Positions 34,456-42,165 of a DNA stretch of 64,000 bases are shown in pieces. Both the position numbers and the translations under genes were made by a program. Source of the DNA: Nocardioides phosphati (lineage in GTDB: Bacteria > Actinomycetota > Actinomycetes > Propionibacteriales > Nocardioidaceae); assembly GCF_014646375.1 (NCBI RefSeq), contig NZ_BMNI01000008.1:62001-126000 (forward strand), in the 5' to 3' direction. The notes beneath the pieces were generated by a model. That model saw only the letters and a program-made list of their open reading frames with translations, was not told where the DNA came from and ran no database searches. How positions within the stretch are numbered: position 1 is the stretch's first letter; each line of letters opens with the position of its first letter.

Positions 34456-35082
34456 TCAGCCCGCGGTGATGCCGGCGAGGAAGAGGTCGGCGAACGAGCG
34501 TCCGACCTCGGCGCCACTGAGCCGCCCCCGCGGGTTCCACCACATCGGCAGGTGGTGGACCGAGCCGAAGAAGTAGTCGACAGCGAGCTCGGGGTCGACC
34601 TCGGCACGGAACGCCCCGGCCTCCTGGCCCGCGACCACCATCGAGCGGAAGAGCTCGTGGTAGCGGCGACGGTCACGGCGTACGGCGCGCTGCTGGGCCT
34701 CGCCGAGCTGGTGCAGGGAGCGGAAGAAGATCGTCGCGCTCTCGATGTTCTCGATCGTGGTGGCGACGACGTCGGTGGCGGCGGCGTGGACCCGCTCGGC
34801 GATCGGGAGGTCCTGCGCGGCGACCCGCTCGAGGCGCTCCATCTGCATCCGCAGCACGCGGGCGTAGATCTCGTGGAGGAGGTCCTCCTTGGAGCCGAAG
34901 TAGTGGTACATCGCGCCCTTGGTGACCCCGGCCGCGGTCACGACGTCCTGGACCGACGTGCCCTCGAACCCCTTCTCGGCGAAGAGCCGCAGCGCGGCGC
35001 TCACGAGGCGCTCGGGCACGGTCCGGCCGTCGACCGTCGAGGGCGGCCGACCGAGGCGGCGTACGGGCTCGGCGGGTGCCAC
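34456..35082 (-). CDS. TetR-family transcriptional regulator
   Basis: The 208-residue repressor has an N-terminal TetR helix-turn-helix (LVSAALRLFAEKGF, VQDVVTAAGVTKGAMYHYF) and a C-terminal ligand domain (FFGSVHHLPMWW). GTG 35082 is preferred over the longer GTG 35115: it has GGAGGA just upstream, and 35115 would abut the TAGGGT promoter element at 35118-35123. It lies head-to-head with an acyl-CoA dehydrogenase gene and upstream of the acyl-CoA operon. The likely signal is an acyl-CoA or related metabolite that releases the palindrome at 34386. Confidence 0.88.
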   Translation of the reverse strand: MAPAEPVRRLGRPPSTVDGRTVPERLVSAALRLFAEKGFEGTSVQDVVTAAGVTKGAMYHYFGSKEDLLHEIYARVLRMQMERLERVAAQDLPIAERVHAAATDVVATTIENIESATIFFRSLHQLGEAQQRAVRRDRRRYHELFRSMVVAGQEAGAFRAEVDPELAVDYFFGSVHHLPMWWNPRGRLSGAEVGRSFADLFLAGITAG

Positions 35083-35205
35083 GGGTCCTCCACTTCGGGT
35101 CGGGGTCGGGACCACACCCTAGCCGCGGCGTGCTACACCAGACCTGTCCCGCCGGGCGTCCGGCGGGCACTTCCACGCGCAGCCCTCATCCCCCGGAGGA
35201 AATCG

Positions 35206-36357
35206 ATGCACCGCACCGTCTACGACGAGGACCACGAGTCGTTCCGCCAGACCCTTCGCGCCTTCATCGACGCGGAGGTCGTGCCCCACTACGACGAGTG
35301 GTTCCAGGCCGGCATCGTGCCGCGCGAGCTCTACACCAAGCTCGCGGAGCTCGGCATCTTCGGCATCGAGGTGCCCGAGGAGTACGGCGGCGCCGGCATC
35401 GAGAGCCACAAGTTCACCGCGATCCAGTACGAGGAGACCGCCCGCGCGGGCGTGACCTTCGGCGGCTCCGGCGTCCACGTGCTGCTCGCCCTGCCGTACA
35501 TCAAGATGCTCGCGACCGAGGAGCAGAAGCAGCGCTACCTGCCGAACTTCGTCTCCGCCGAGGAGATGTGGGCACTCGCGATGACCGAGCCCGGAGCCGG
35601 CTCCGACCTCGCCGGCATGCGCACGACGGCCAAGCGCGACGGCGACCACTACGTGCTCAACGGCGCCAAGACCTTCATCACCGGCGGCGTCCTCGCCGAC
35701 CGGGTGATCGTCTGCGCCCGCACCAGCCCGCCGCGCGACGACGACCGCCGCTTCGGCATCTCGCTCTTCGCCGTCGACGCCCACTCCGACGGCTACACGG
35801 TCGGCCGCAAGCTCGACAAGCTCGGCCTGCGCACCTCCGACACCGCCGAGCTCTCCTTCGAGGACGTCCGGGTCCCCGTCGAGGACCTCCTCGGCGAGGA
35901 GAACCAGGGCTTCTCCTACCTCGGTCGCAACCTGCCCTCGGAGCGCTGGGGCATCGCCCACGGCGCCTACGCGCAGGCCGAGGCCGCGGTCCGCTTCGCC
36001 AAGGACTACGTCCAGCAGCGCACGATCTTCGGCAAGACGGTGGCGTCGTTCCAGAACACCAAGTTCGAGCTGGCCGCCTGCAAGGCGGAGGTCGACGCCG
36101 CCCAGGCCGTCGCCGACCGCGCCCTCGAGGCGCTCGACGCCGGCGAGCTGACCCCCGCCGAGGCGGCGTCCGCGAAGGTCTTCTGCACCGAGGTCGCGCA
36201 CCGCGTGATCGACCGCTGCCTGCAGCTCCACGGCGGCTACGGCTTCATCAACGAGTACCCCATCGCCCGGCTGTACGCCGACAACCGCGTCAACCGCATC
36301 TACGGCGGCACGACCGAGGTGATGAAGACGATCATCGCCAAGGACATGGGGCTCTGA
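35206..36357 (+). CDS. acyl-CoA dehydrogenase
   Basis: FAD-dependent dehydrogenase of 383 residues catalysing the first step of a beta-oxidation or branched-chain catabolic route. Signatures are ALAMTEPGAGSDLAGMRTTA and QLHGGYGFINEYPIARLY. The usual C-terminal catalytic Glu position is Gly (IYGGTTEVM, where medium-chain enzymes have YEGT). The base may instead come from the helix around LPSERWGIAHGA, as in isovaleryl- and long-chain-type enzymes. An ideal GGAGGA ribosome-binding site precedes ATG 35206. It is divergent from the tetR gene and probably under its control. Confidence 0.9.
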   Translation: MHRTVYDEDHESFRQTLRAFIDAEVVPHYDEWFQAGIVPRELYTKLAELGIFGIEVPEEYGGAGIESHKFTAIQYEETARAGVTFGGSGVHVLLALPYIKMLATEEQKQRYLPNFVSAEEMWALAMTEPGAGSDLAGMRTTAKRDGDHYVLNGAKTFITGGVLADRVIVCARTSPPRDDDRRFGISLFAVDAHSDGYTVGRKLDKLGLRTSDTAELSFEDVRVPVEDLLGEENQGFSYLGRNLPSERWGIAHGAYAQAEAAVRFAKDYVQQRTIFGKTVASFQNTKFELAACKAEVDAAQAVADRALEALDAGELTPAEAASAKVFCTEVAHRVIDRCLQLHGGYGFINEYPIARLYADNRVNRIYGGTTEVMKTIIAKDMGL

Positions 36358-36392
36358 GCCCCGCGCGTCCCGGCGCCGCTGCTGCCCCTCGG

Positions 36393-36935
36393 TCAGCCGG
36401 CGTCGGGGCGCAGGTGCTGGAACGCCTCGAGGTTCTTCGTCGACTCGCCGTGCGAGAGCCGCCACTCCCACTCCTTGCGGATGGACGAGGCGAAGCCCAG
36501 GTCGAGGATCGTGTTGAACGAGTTGTCGGCGACGTTGAGCACCGTGCCGAGGATCCGGTCGAGGTCGTCGGTCGTCACGCTGCTCAGCGGCAGCCGCGCG
36601 TCGAGGTAGATGTCGCCGTCCTTGTCGACCGCGAACGCCACGGCGTACAGGCGGAGGTTCTTCTCGAGCAGCCACCGGTAGACGCCGACGTGGTTCTCGT
36701 CGGGGTTGCGGCAGACGAACGCGTGGATGCCGAGCGCGTGCGGACCGAGGTCGAGGCGGACCGGGGTCTGCAGCTTCTTCTCGCCGGGCAGCGCGAAGGA
36801 GAGCTGGCCGGGGACCTTCTCCTCGTAGTCGATGCCGTTGTCGTCGAGCCAGGCGCGCACGACGGCGGCCTCCTGCTCGGGGATCTGGTTGGCCAGACCG
36901 GACAGGTCGTCGGGCAGCTCCGCGGGCGATGTCAT
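36393..36935 (-). CDS. YbjN-domain protein downstream of mshA
   Basis: The 180-residue cytoplasmic protein has a YbjN/type III secretion chaperone-like fold ([41 protein letters not shown]). A homologue follows mshA in mycobacteria and other actinobacteria. Its ATG overlaps the mshA stop by four bases. The biochemical role is not known; the family is often described as chaperone-like. Confidence 0.85.
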   Translation of the reverse strand: MTSPAELPDDLSGLANQIPEQEAAVVRAWLDDNGIDYEEKVPGQLSFALPGEKKLQTPVRLDLGPHALGIHAFVCRNPDENHVGVYRWLLEKNLRLYAVAFAVDKDGDIYLDARLPLSSVTTDDLDRILGTVLNVADNSFNTILDLGFASSIRKEWEWRLSHGESTKNLEAFQHLRPDAG

Positions 36936-38188
36936 CCGACAGCCAGCTCCTCACGCATCAGGCGGGCCGCCTGCTCATAGACCTCGAGCGTGCGGTCCGC
37001 GGTTCGTTCCCAGGAGAAGTGTCGCGCCTGCTCGCGCGCACCGATCGCGAGGTTCAGCTCGAGGACGGGGTCCTCGATGACCCGGCGCAGGGCGTTGGCC
37101 CAGTCGCGGGGCTCGTGCGTCGGCACGAGGAGCCCCGAGTGCCCCTGCCGTACGACCGTCGGGAGCCCGCCGACGTCGGCCGCGACCACCGGGGTCCCCG
37201 TCGCCTGCGCCTCGACCGCGACGAGCCCGAAGGACTCGTTGTAGCTCGGCACGGCCACGAGCGTGGCCGCCGCCATCCACAGCGCGAGCTGGTCCTGCCG
37301 GACCGGCGGCACGAAGCGGACGACGTCGTCGATCCGGAGGTCGCGCGCGAGGTCGGCGAGTGCCGTGGGGTGCTCGAGGCCGGAGCCGGAGGGGCCGCCG
37401 ACGACCGGCACGACGAGGCGCGAGCGGAGCGCGGGCGACTCGGCGAGCAGCACCGCGACCGCGCGGAGCAGCACGTCGGGAGCCTTGAGCGGCTGGATCC
37501 GGCCGGCGAAGAGCAGCACGTGGGCGTCGACGGGCAGCCCGAGCGCCTCGCGGGCGGCGGCCTTGTCGACGGGGCGGAAGCGGTGGAGGTCCACGCCGGG
37601 GTGGACGACCTCGACGCGGCCGGGCTCCGCGTCGTACAGGTTGATGAGCTGCTTGGCCTCGATGTCGGTGTTGGCGATCAGCATGTCGGCGGACTCGACG
37701 ACCTGCTCCTCGCCGATGACGCGGGCCGACGGCTCGGGGGTGTCGCCCTCGGCGAGGGACTCGTTCTTGACCTTCGCCATCGTGTGCATCGAGTGGACGA
37801 GCGGCACGCCCCAGCGGTCGCGCGCGAGCGCGCCGACCTGGCCGGAGAGCCAGTAGTGGGAGTGGATCGCGGCGTAGCGACCAGGGCGGGCGGAGGCCTC
37901 GACGCGCATGACCTCGCGGGCGAAGGTGCACATCTGGCCGGGCAGCTCCACCTTGCCGAGCCCCTCGAACGGGCCGGCGTGGATGTTGCGCACCAGGATC
38001 CGGTCGCCGACCTCGACGACCTGCGGGGCGCGACTGGAGGTGGCCCGGGTGAAGACGTCGACCCCGATGCCGCGCTCGGCGAGGCGGCGCGAGAGCTCGA
38101 GGACGTAGACGTTCATGCCGCCGGCGTCACCGGTGCCGGGCTGGTCGAGCGGGGAGGTGTGCATGCTGACCATCGCGATGCGGGTCAT
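36932..38188 (-). CDS. mshA: D-inositol-3-phosphate glycosyltransferase (mycothiol synthesis)
   Basis: GT4 glycosyltransferase of 418 residues catalysing the first step of mycothiol synthesis: GlcNAc transfer from UDP-GlcNAc to 1L-myo-inositol 1-phosphate. Seen are [24 protein letters not shown] (N-terminal acceptor site, about 5-30), [22 protein letters not shown] and the nucleotide-sugar motif [27 protein letters not shown] just upstream supports ATG 38188. Its presence marks the host as a mycothiol-using actinobacterium. It is followed by the YbjN-domain gene. Confidence 0.95.
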   Translation of the reverse strand: MTRIAMVSMHTSPLDQPGTGDAGGMNVYVLELSRRLAERGIGVDVFTRATSSRAPQVVEVGDRILVRNIHAGPFEGLGKVELPGQMCTFAREVMRVEASARPGRYAAIHSHYWLSGQVGALARDRWGVPLVHSMHTMAKVKNESLAEGDTPEPSARVIGEEQVVESADMLIANTDIEAKQLINLYDAEPGRVEVVHPGVDLHRFRPVDKAAAREALGLPVDAHVLLFAGRIQPLKAPDVLLRAVAVLLAESPALRSRLVVPVVGGPSGSGLEHPTALADLARDLRIDDVVRFVPPVRQDQLALWMAAATLVAVPSYNESFGLVAVEAQATGTPVVAADVGGLPTVVRQGHSGLLVPTHEPRDWANALRRVIEDPVLELNLAIGAREQARHFSWERTADRTLEVYEQAARLMREELAVG

Positions 38189-38300
38189 GCGTCCTCCTCC
38201 TCGAGCAGACGGCGGGCCCGACGCGACATGCGGGGGCTCCAGCGGCGACAACCACGTACCCCGTGCCGGCATTCCCGCAACCACCCGCGGCCGGCTGCGG

Positions 38301-39146
38301 TCAGGCGAAGACGATCGTGCGGACGCCCACCATCAGGACGCGGTCCTCGGCGTGACGGGCGACGGCGCGCGAGAGCACGAGCCGCTCGACGTCGCGGCCG
38401 TGGGCGACGAGCTGGTCGGCGGTCCACGCGTGGTCGACGCGGGTCACGTCCTGCTCGATGATCGGCCCCTCGTCGAGGTCGGCCGTGACGTAGTGGGCGG
38501 TCGCGCCGATCAGCTTCACGCCCCGCGCGTGCGCCTGGTGGTAGGGCTTCGCACCCTTGAAGCCGGGCAGGAACGAGTGGTGGATGTTGATGATCCGGCC
38601 GGGCAGCTGCGAGCAGAGGTCGTCGGAGAGCACCTGCATGTAGCGGGCCAGCACGACGAAGTCGACGGCGTGCTCCTCGACGAGCGCAAGCAGCTGCGCC
38701 TCGGCCGCCGGCTTCGTCTCGCGCGTCACCGGGACGTGCACGAACGGGATGCCGTGGCGCTCCGCGATCGGCTGCAGGTCGGTGTGGTTGGAGACGATCA
38801 CCGGGATGTCGACCGGCAGCTCGCCGTTCTCCCAGCGGTAGAGGAGGTCGAGCAGGCAGTGGTCCGCCTTGCTCACCATCAGCAGGACGCGCCGCCTCTG
38901 CGACTCCGGCCGCAGCGTGATCGTCACGTCGTACGCCGCCAGTGCCTCGTCGATCAGGCTCCGCACCGCCCCGGCGTCGGCCAGCGGGCTGTCGAACTCC
39001 GTGCGCATGCTGAACGTGCCCGTGTCCGGGTCGGAGTACTGCTTGTTGTCGACGATGTTGCCCTGCGCCTGCACGACGCCCTCGGCGAAGGCGCGGATGA
39101 TGCCGGGCTGGTCGGGGCAGCGGAGGGTGAGCACGTAGCGGTCCAT
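38301..39146 (-). CDS. purU: formyltetrahydrofolate deformylase
   Basis: The 281-residue enzyme hydrolyses 10-formyl-THF to formate and THF. It has an N-terminal ACT domain ([15 protein letters not shown], about 5-80) and a formyltransferase-fold catalytic domain. The active-site Asn/His is in [20 protein letters not shown] and the Asp in [14 protein letters not shown]. It starts 11 bp after the stop of the adenylation-acyltransferase gene on the same strand. It may therefore be transcribed from that gene's iron-box promoter, an odd partnership for a one-carbon enzyme. Confidence 0.93.
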   Translation of the reverse strand: MDRYVLTLRCPDQPGIIRAFAEGVVQAQGNIVDNKQYSDPDTGTFSMRTEFDSPLADAGAVRSLIDEALAAYDVTITLRPESQRRRVLLMVSKADHCLLDLLYRWENGELPVDIPVIVSNHTDLQPIAERHGIPFVHVPVTRETKPAAEAQLLALVEEHAVDFVVLARYMQVLSDDLCSQLPGRIINIHHSFLPGFKGAKPYHQAHARGVKLIGATAHYVTADLDEGPIIEQDVTRVDHAWTADQLVAHGRDVERLVLSRAVARHAEDRVLMVGVRTIVFA

Positions 39147-39157
39147 AACGGCCCCCA

Positions 39158-41767
39158 TCATGCTGCACGCCGCTTGAGCGCCGCCTCTCCGCGGGTCCAC
39201 AGCCGCCAGGCGAGGACGCCGGCGACGAGCGAGAGCAGGGTGGCGAGGACGGGGATCCGGTTCTCCAGGTGCGGGTAGATCTCCCAGTGCACGAGGTAGA
39301 TCCACATCGACGACGACGCCAGCGCGCCGACCACCGGCACGACCCGCGCCGGCACCCGCACGTCGCGGAGCCAGGTCAGCGCGAGCACGCCGAGGACCAC
39401 GTAGGCGTCGCGCGCGGGCTCGTGCTCGAAGAAGCTCCAGAGCGTGCCGGCCGCGAGGGCACTGACCAGCAGCCGCTGGCGCGTCGACGCCGCACGGGCG
39501 GCGGCCCAGCCGAGGGCGAAGATGAAGAAGACGATCTGGGCGCGGTGCATGTAGTCGCCGCCCCCGAGGTGGAGCGGGCCGAGCACGAACGCGCGCTGGT
39601 CGAGGTCGCCGCCCGGCCAGGCGCGCAGGCCGTAGCGCGGCACCAGCCCGACCAGTACGAGCGCCAGGGGGAAGCCGAACGGGTGCCGCCGGTTGAGCCG
39701 GTCGAGCGCCGGCACCGCGAGGAGCGCCGCAGCAGCGAGCATCAGCAGCAGCGCGACCTCGATGAACCAGTAGCGCCACTGCGGGTTGACCCAGTGGTCG
39801 GGACCGAGCAGCCAGTTGAGGAGCAGCACCTGCTTCCACCCGACGCCCGCCTTGTACGTCGACACGATGCCGATCACGAGCACGGCGGGGCCTGCGATGC
39901 GGGCCGCGCTGCGGAGGACCGCACGTGTCCGCTCGGCGCGCGGCAGGTCGGCGTGGAAGCGGGAGAAGTTGAAGCCGAGCACGGCGAAGAGCGTGTGGGC
40001 GCCGCCCAGCAGCACGAAGAGGTTGGCGTGGCTGCCGACGATCGTGACGATCGCGAGCGCACGCAACAGGACGGTCGTCTCGACGGTCCGCGAGCTGCGG
40101 AACCAGCGGGACGGCCGCGCGTGGGCACGGTCGGTCGACGCGTGCCCGGCGAGCTCCTCCGCGCTGCGCGAGGTCCAGTCACCCGGGAGGCCCCCGAGCA
40201 GTGCCTCGAGCCGCAGCGACGCCTCGACGTACGACAGGGAGTCGCCGCCGAGCGAGCGGAAGGAGTCGGCCTCGGTGGCGGGTCGTCCGAGCAACGTGGC
40301 GAAGAGCGCGGCGACGTGCGCGCCGGTGACGGCATCGGGCACGGCGCCGGGCAGGGCGACGTCCGCGGCCCCCAGCGCCGCGATCGACCGGTAGTCGACC
40401 TTGCCGCTGGCCAGCCGCGGGAGGTCGGCCGGCGTGACGATGCGTACGCCGGCGGGCGGGAGGCCGGTCGCCTCACGCACCGCGTCGCGCACGCGCGCGG
40501 TGTCGACCGCAGCAGCACCCGAGGCGACCGCGACGACGAGGGCGTCTCCCCCGTCGGCGGCCGCAGCCACCGTGCCGGCGGCGAGCAGGGCCCGCTCGAC
40601 CCTGTCGAGGTCGACCCGGAGGCCGAAGACCTTCGCGATGCGGGAGCAGCGGCCGACCACCTCGAAGAGGCCGTCGTCGCGCTGGCGGCCGAGGTCGCCG
40701 GTGCGCAGCTCGTGGACCGTGCGGCCCAGCGCGAGGTCGTCCGGCGTCGTCGCGTAGCCGAGCATCACGTTGTCGCCGCGGTAGACCAGCTCGCCGATCT
40801 CCGGGTCCGCGTGCAGGTCGGGGCGGTGCTCGACCGTGAGCGAGCCGCCGGGGATCGGGATGCCGATCGTCTCCGGGGCGGCCTCGGCGAGGTGCGGCGG
40901 CAGGAAGGCCATCCGCGCGGTGGCCTCGGTCGCGCCGTACATGACGACGAGGTCCCAGCCGTGCGCGGCGCCGCGCCGCGCGTGCCGCTCGACCGCCTCG
41001 GGGGCGAGCCGCCCGCCGGCCTGGGTGAGGTAGCGCAGCGTCGGCAGCTCGGCGCCGGTGAAGCCCAGCGTCTCGAGCATCTCGAAGGTGTGCGGCACGC
41101 CGGGGAACGTGGTCACGCCGGCCGCGCGCGCCTCCTCCCAGAAGGCCGCGTCGGTCACCGAGCGGTCGGTCAGGTGGACCGTCGCACCCGCGACCAGGTG
41201 GCTGTGGACGACGCTGAGGCCGTAGCAGTAGTGCACGGGGAGCGTCGTCGCAGCGACGTCGGAGGCGCGCACCCCGAGGTAGTCGGCGATCGCGCGGGCG
41301 TTGGAGAGCAGGTTGTCGTGGCTCAGGCGGACCAGCTTCGGCGAGCCCGTCGAGCCGGAGGTGGAGAGCAGCAGCGCGAGGTCGGGGTGGAGCTCGTGCG
41401 CAGAGGTCGCACGGCGCTCCTCGAGGCCGGACCCGTCCCACACCACGTCCGGGTCGTACGCCGCCACGAGCGCGTCACGCGCGGCCCCGGGCCCGGTGAG
41501 CAGCACGGGGCAGCCGGCGGCCGCAGCGCCCAGCCAGGCGACGAGGGTGTCGGCGTCGTTGGCCGCCTCGACGAGCACCAGCCGGCGAGCCGGGCCGAGC
41601 GCGGCGGCGAAGGCCTCGACGCGGCCGGCCAGGTCGGCGTACGAGAGGCCGGATCCGGCGCCGTTGCCCGTCAGCGCCGTCTGCTCGCCGTGGCGGGCGA
41701 GGAGGCGCACGAGCGGCGCGACACGGCGTTCGCCGGCGGGCAGCTCGAGGGGATGGGTGACGGACAC
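39158..41767 (-). CDS. adenylation-carrier-membrane acyltransferase fusion under iron-box control
   Basis: The 869-residue three-part protein starts with an AMP-binding adenylation domain (about 1-455). Its visible motifs are LLLSTSGSTGSPKLVRLSH (A3), MYGATEATARM (A5), LRTGDLGRQ (A7), GLRVDLDRVE (A8) and LASGKVDYRSI (A10). A peptidyl-carrier domain follows, with the phosphopantetheine Ser in LGGDSLSY (about 512). The C-terminal half is an integral membrane acyltransferase-3-like domain of about ten helices (LRALAIVTIVGSHANLF to LVHWEIYPHLENRIPVL). There is no condensation or thioesterase domain. It likely activates a carboxylic acid, holds it on the carrier and transfers it at the membrane; substrate and acceptor are unknown. 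GTG 41767 is chosen because TATCAT lies six bases upstream and the iron box would otherwise be inside the gene. Confidence 0.85.
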   Translation of the reverse strand: MSVTHPLELPAGERRVAPLVRLLARHGEQTALTGNGAGSGLSYADLAGRVEAFAAALGPARRLVLVEAANDADTLVAWLGAAAAGCPVLLTGPGAARDALVAAYDPDVVWDGSGLEERRATSAHELHPDLALLLSTSGSTGSPKLVRLSHDNLLSNARAIADYLGVRASDVAATTLPVHYCYGLSVVHSHLVAGATVHLTDRSVTDAAFWEEARAAGVTTFPGVPHTFEMLETLGFTGAELPTLRYLTQAGGRLAPEAVERHARRGAAHGWDLVVMYGATEATARMAFLPPHLAEAAPETIGIPIPGGSLTVEHRPDLHADPEIGELVYRGDNVMLGYATTPDDLALGRTVHELRTGDLGRQRDDGLFEVVGRCSRIAKVFGLRVDLDRVERALLAAGTVAAAADGGDALVVAVASGAAAVDTARVRDAVREATGLPPAGVRIVTPADLPRLASGKVDYRSIAALGAADVALPGAVPDAVTGAHVAALFATLLGRPATEADSFRSLGGDSLSYVEASLRLEALLGGLPGDWTSRSAEELAGHASTDRAHARPSRWFRSSRTVETTVLLRALAIVTIVGSHANLFVLLGGAHTLFAVLGFNFSRFHADLPRAERTRAVLRSAARIAGPAVLVIGIVSTYKAGVGWKQVLLLNWLLGPDHWVNPQWRYWFIEVALLLMLAAAALLAVPALDRLNRRHPFGFPLALVLVGLVPRYGLRAWPGGDLDQRAFVLGPLHLGGGDYMHRAQIVFFIFALGWAAARAASTRQRLLVSALAAGTLWSFFEHEPARDAYVVLGVLALTWLRDVRVPARVVPVVGALASSSMWIYLVHWEIYPHLENRIPVLATLLSLVAGVLAWRLWTRGEAALKRRAA

Positions 41768-41773
41768 CGGACG

Positions 41774-41796
41774 ATGATATGAGGTAAGCCTTACCT
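41774..41796 (-). promoter_or_regulatory. DtxR/IdeR iron box overlapping a leaderless promoter
   Basis: A perfect 7-1-7 palindrome, AGGTAAGCCTTACCT (41782-41796), fits the AGGTNAGSCTNACCT core of DtxR/IdeR/DmdR sites. Two bases later comes TATCAT (minus strand, 41774-41779) and, six bases on, the GTG start. A repressor bound here would block the -35/-10 region, so transcription should rise when iron is low. Confidence 0.8.
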
Positions 41797-41814
41797 GTGT
41801 CGCCGCGATCTGCG

Positions 41815-42165
41815 TCACGGAGGTCCGGGCGGCCCTCCCTCGAGCGTGTCCATGACCGGGATCACCTGCGGCACGCCGGTCAGCTCCAGCACCCGCCGGA
41901 TCGGCGAGCCGGGCGGCACGACGAGCCGCAGCTCCTGGCGGCTGTAGGCGATCCGCTGGCGGAGCTGGAAGAGCATCGCGATCCCGGAGCTGTCCAGGAA
42001 GGACACCGCGGAGAGGTCGACCGTGATCGTCGTGGCCCCGCTGCGGACCGCGTCGCCGATCTCGTCGAGCACGTCGCGCGCGTTGGAGAGGTCGATCTCG
42101 CCCCTCACCTGCACCACCCGCATGTCGGCGACGTCCAGGGCCACCACGTCGGCGATCTCGCTCAT
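41815..42165 (-). CDS. STAS-domain anti-sigma factor antagonist
   Basis: The 116-residue SpoIIAA-like protein has VQVRGEIDLSNARDVLDEI and the phospho-acceptor site LSAVSFLDSSGIAMLFQLR (Asp-Ser-Ser-Gly). In partner-switching systems the unphosphorylated form binds an anti-sigma kinase and frees its sigma factor. The ATG overlaps the stop of the upstream phosphatase/kinase gene by four bases, so its likely enzymes are made from the same mRNA. Confidence 0.9.
   Translation of the reverse strand: MSEIADVVALDVADMRVVQVRGEIDLSNARDVLDEIGDAVRSGATTITVDLSAVSFLDSSGIAMLFQLRQRIAYSRQELRLVVPPGSPIRRVLELTGVPQVIPVMDTLEGGPPGPP

Noticed and set aside
35083..35115. Longer tetR start at GTG 35115
   Set aside because: It would begin right at the TAGGGT promoter element, before the expected transcription start, and lacks a ribosome-binding site.
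41774..41818. Earlier GTG start (41818) for the adenylation-acyltransferase gene
   Set aside because: It would place the iron box and -10 inside the coding region and overlap the STAS gene end. The added residues are not adenylation-domain sequence.
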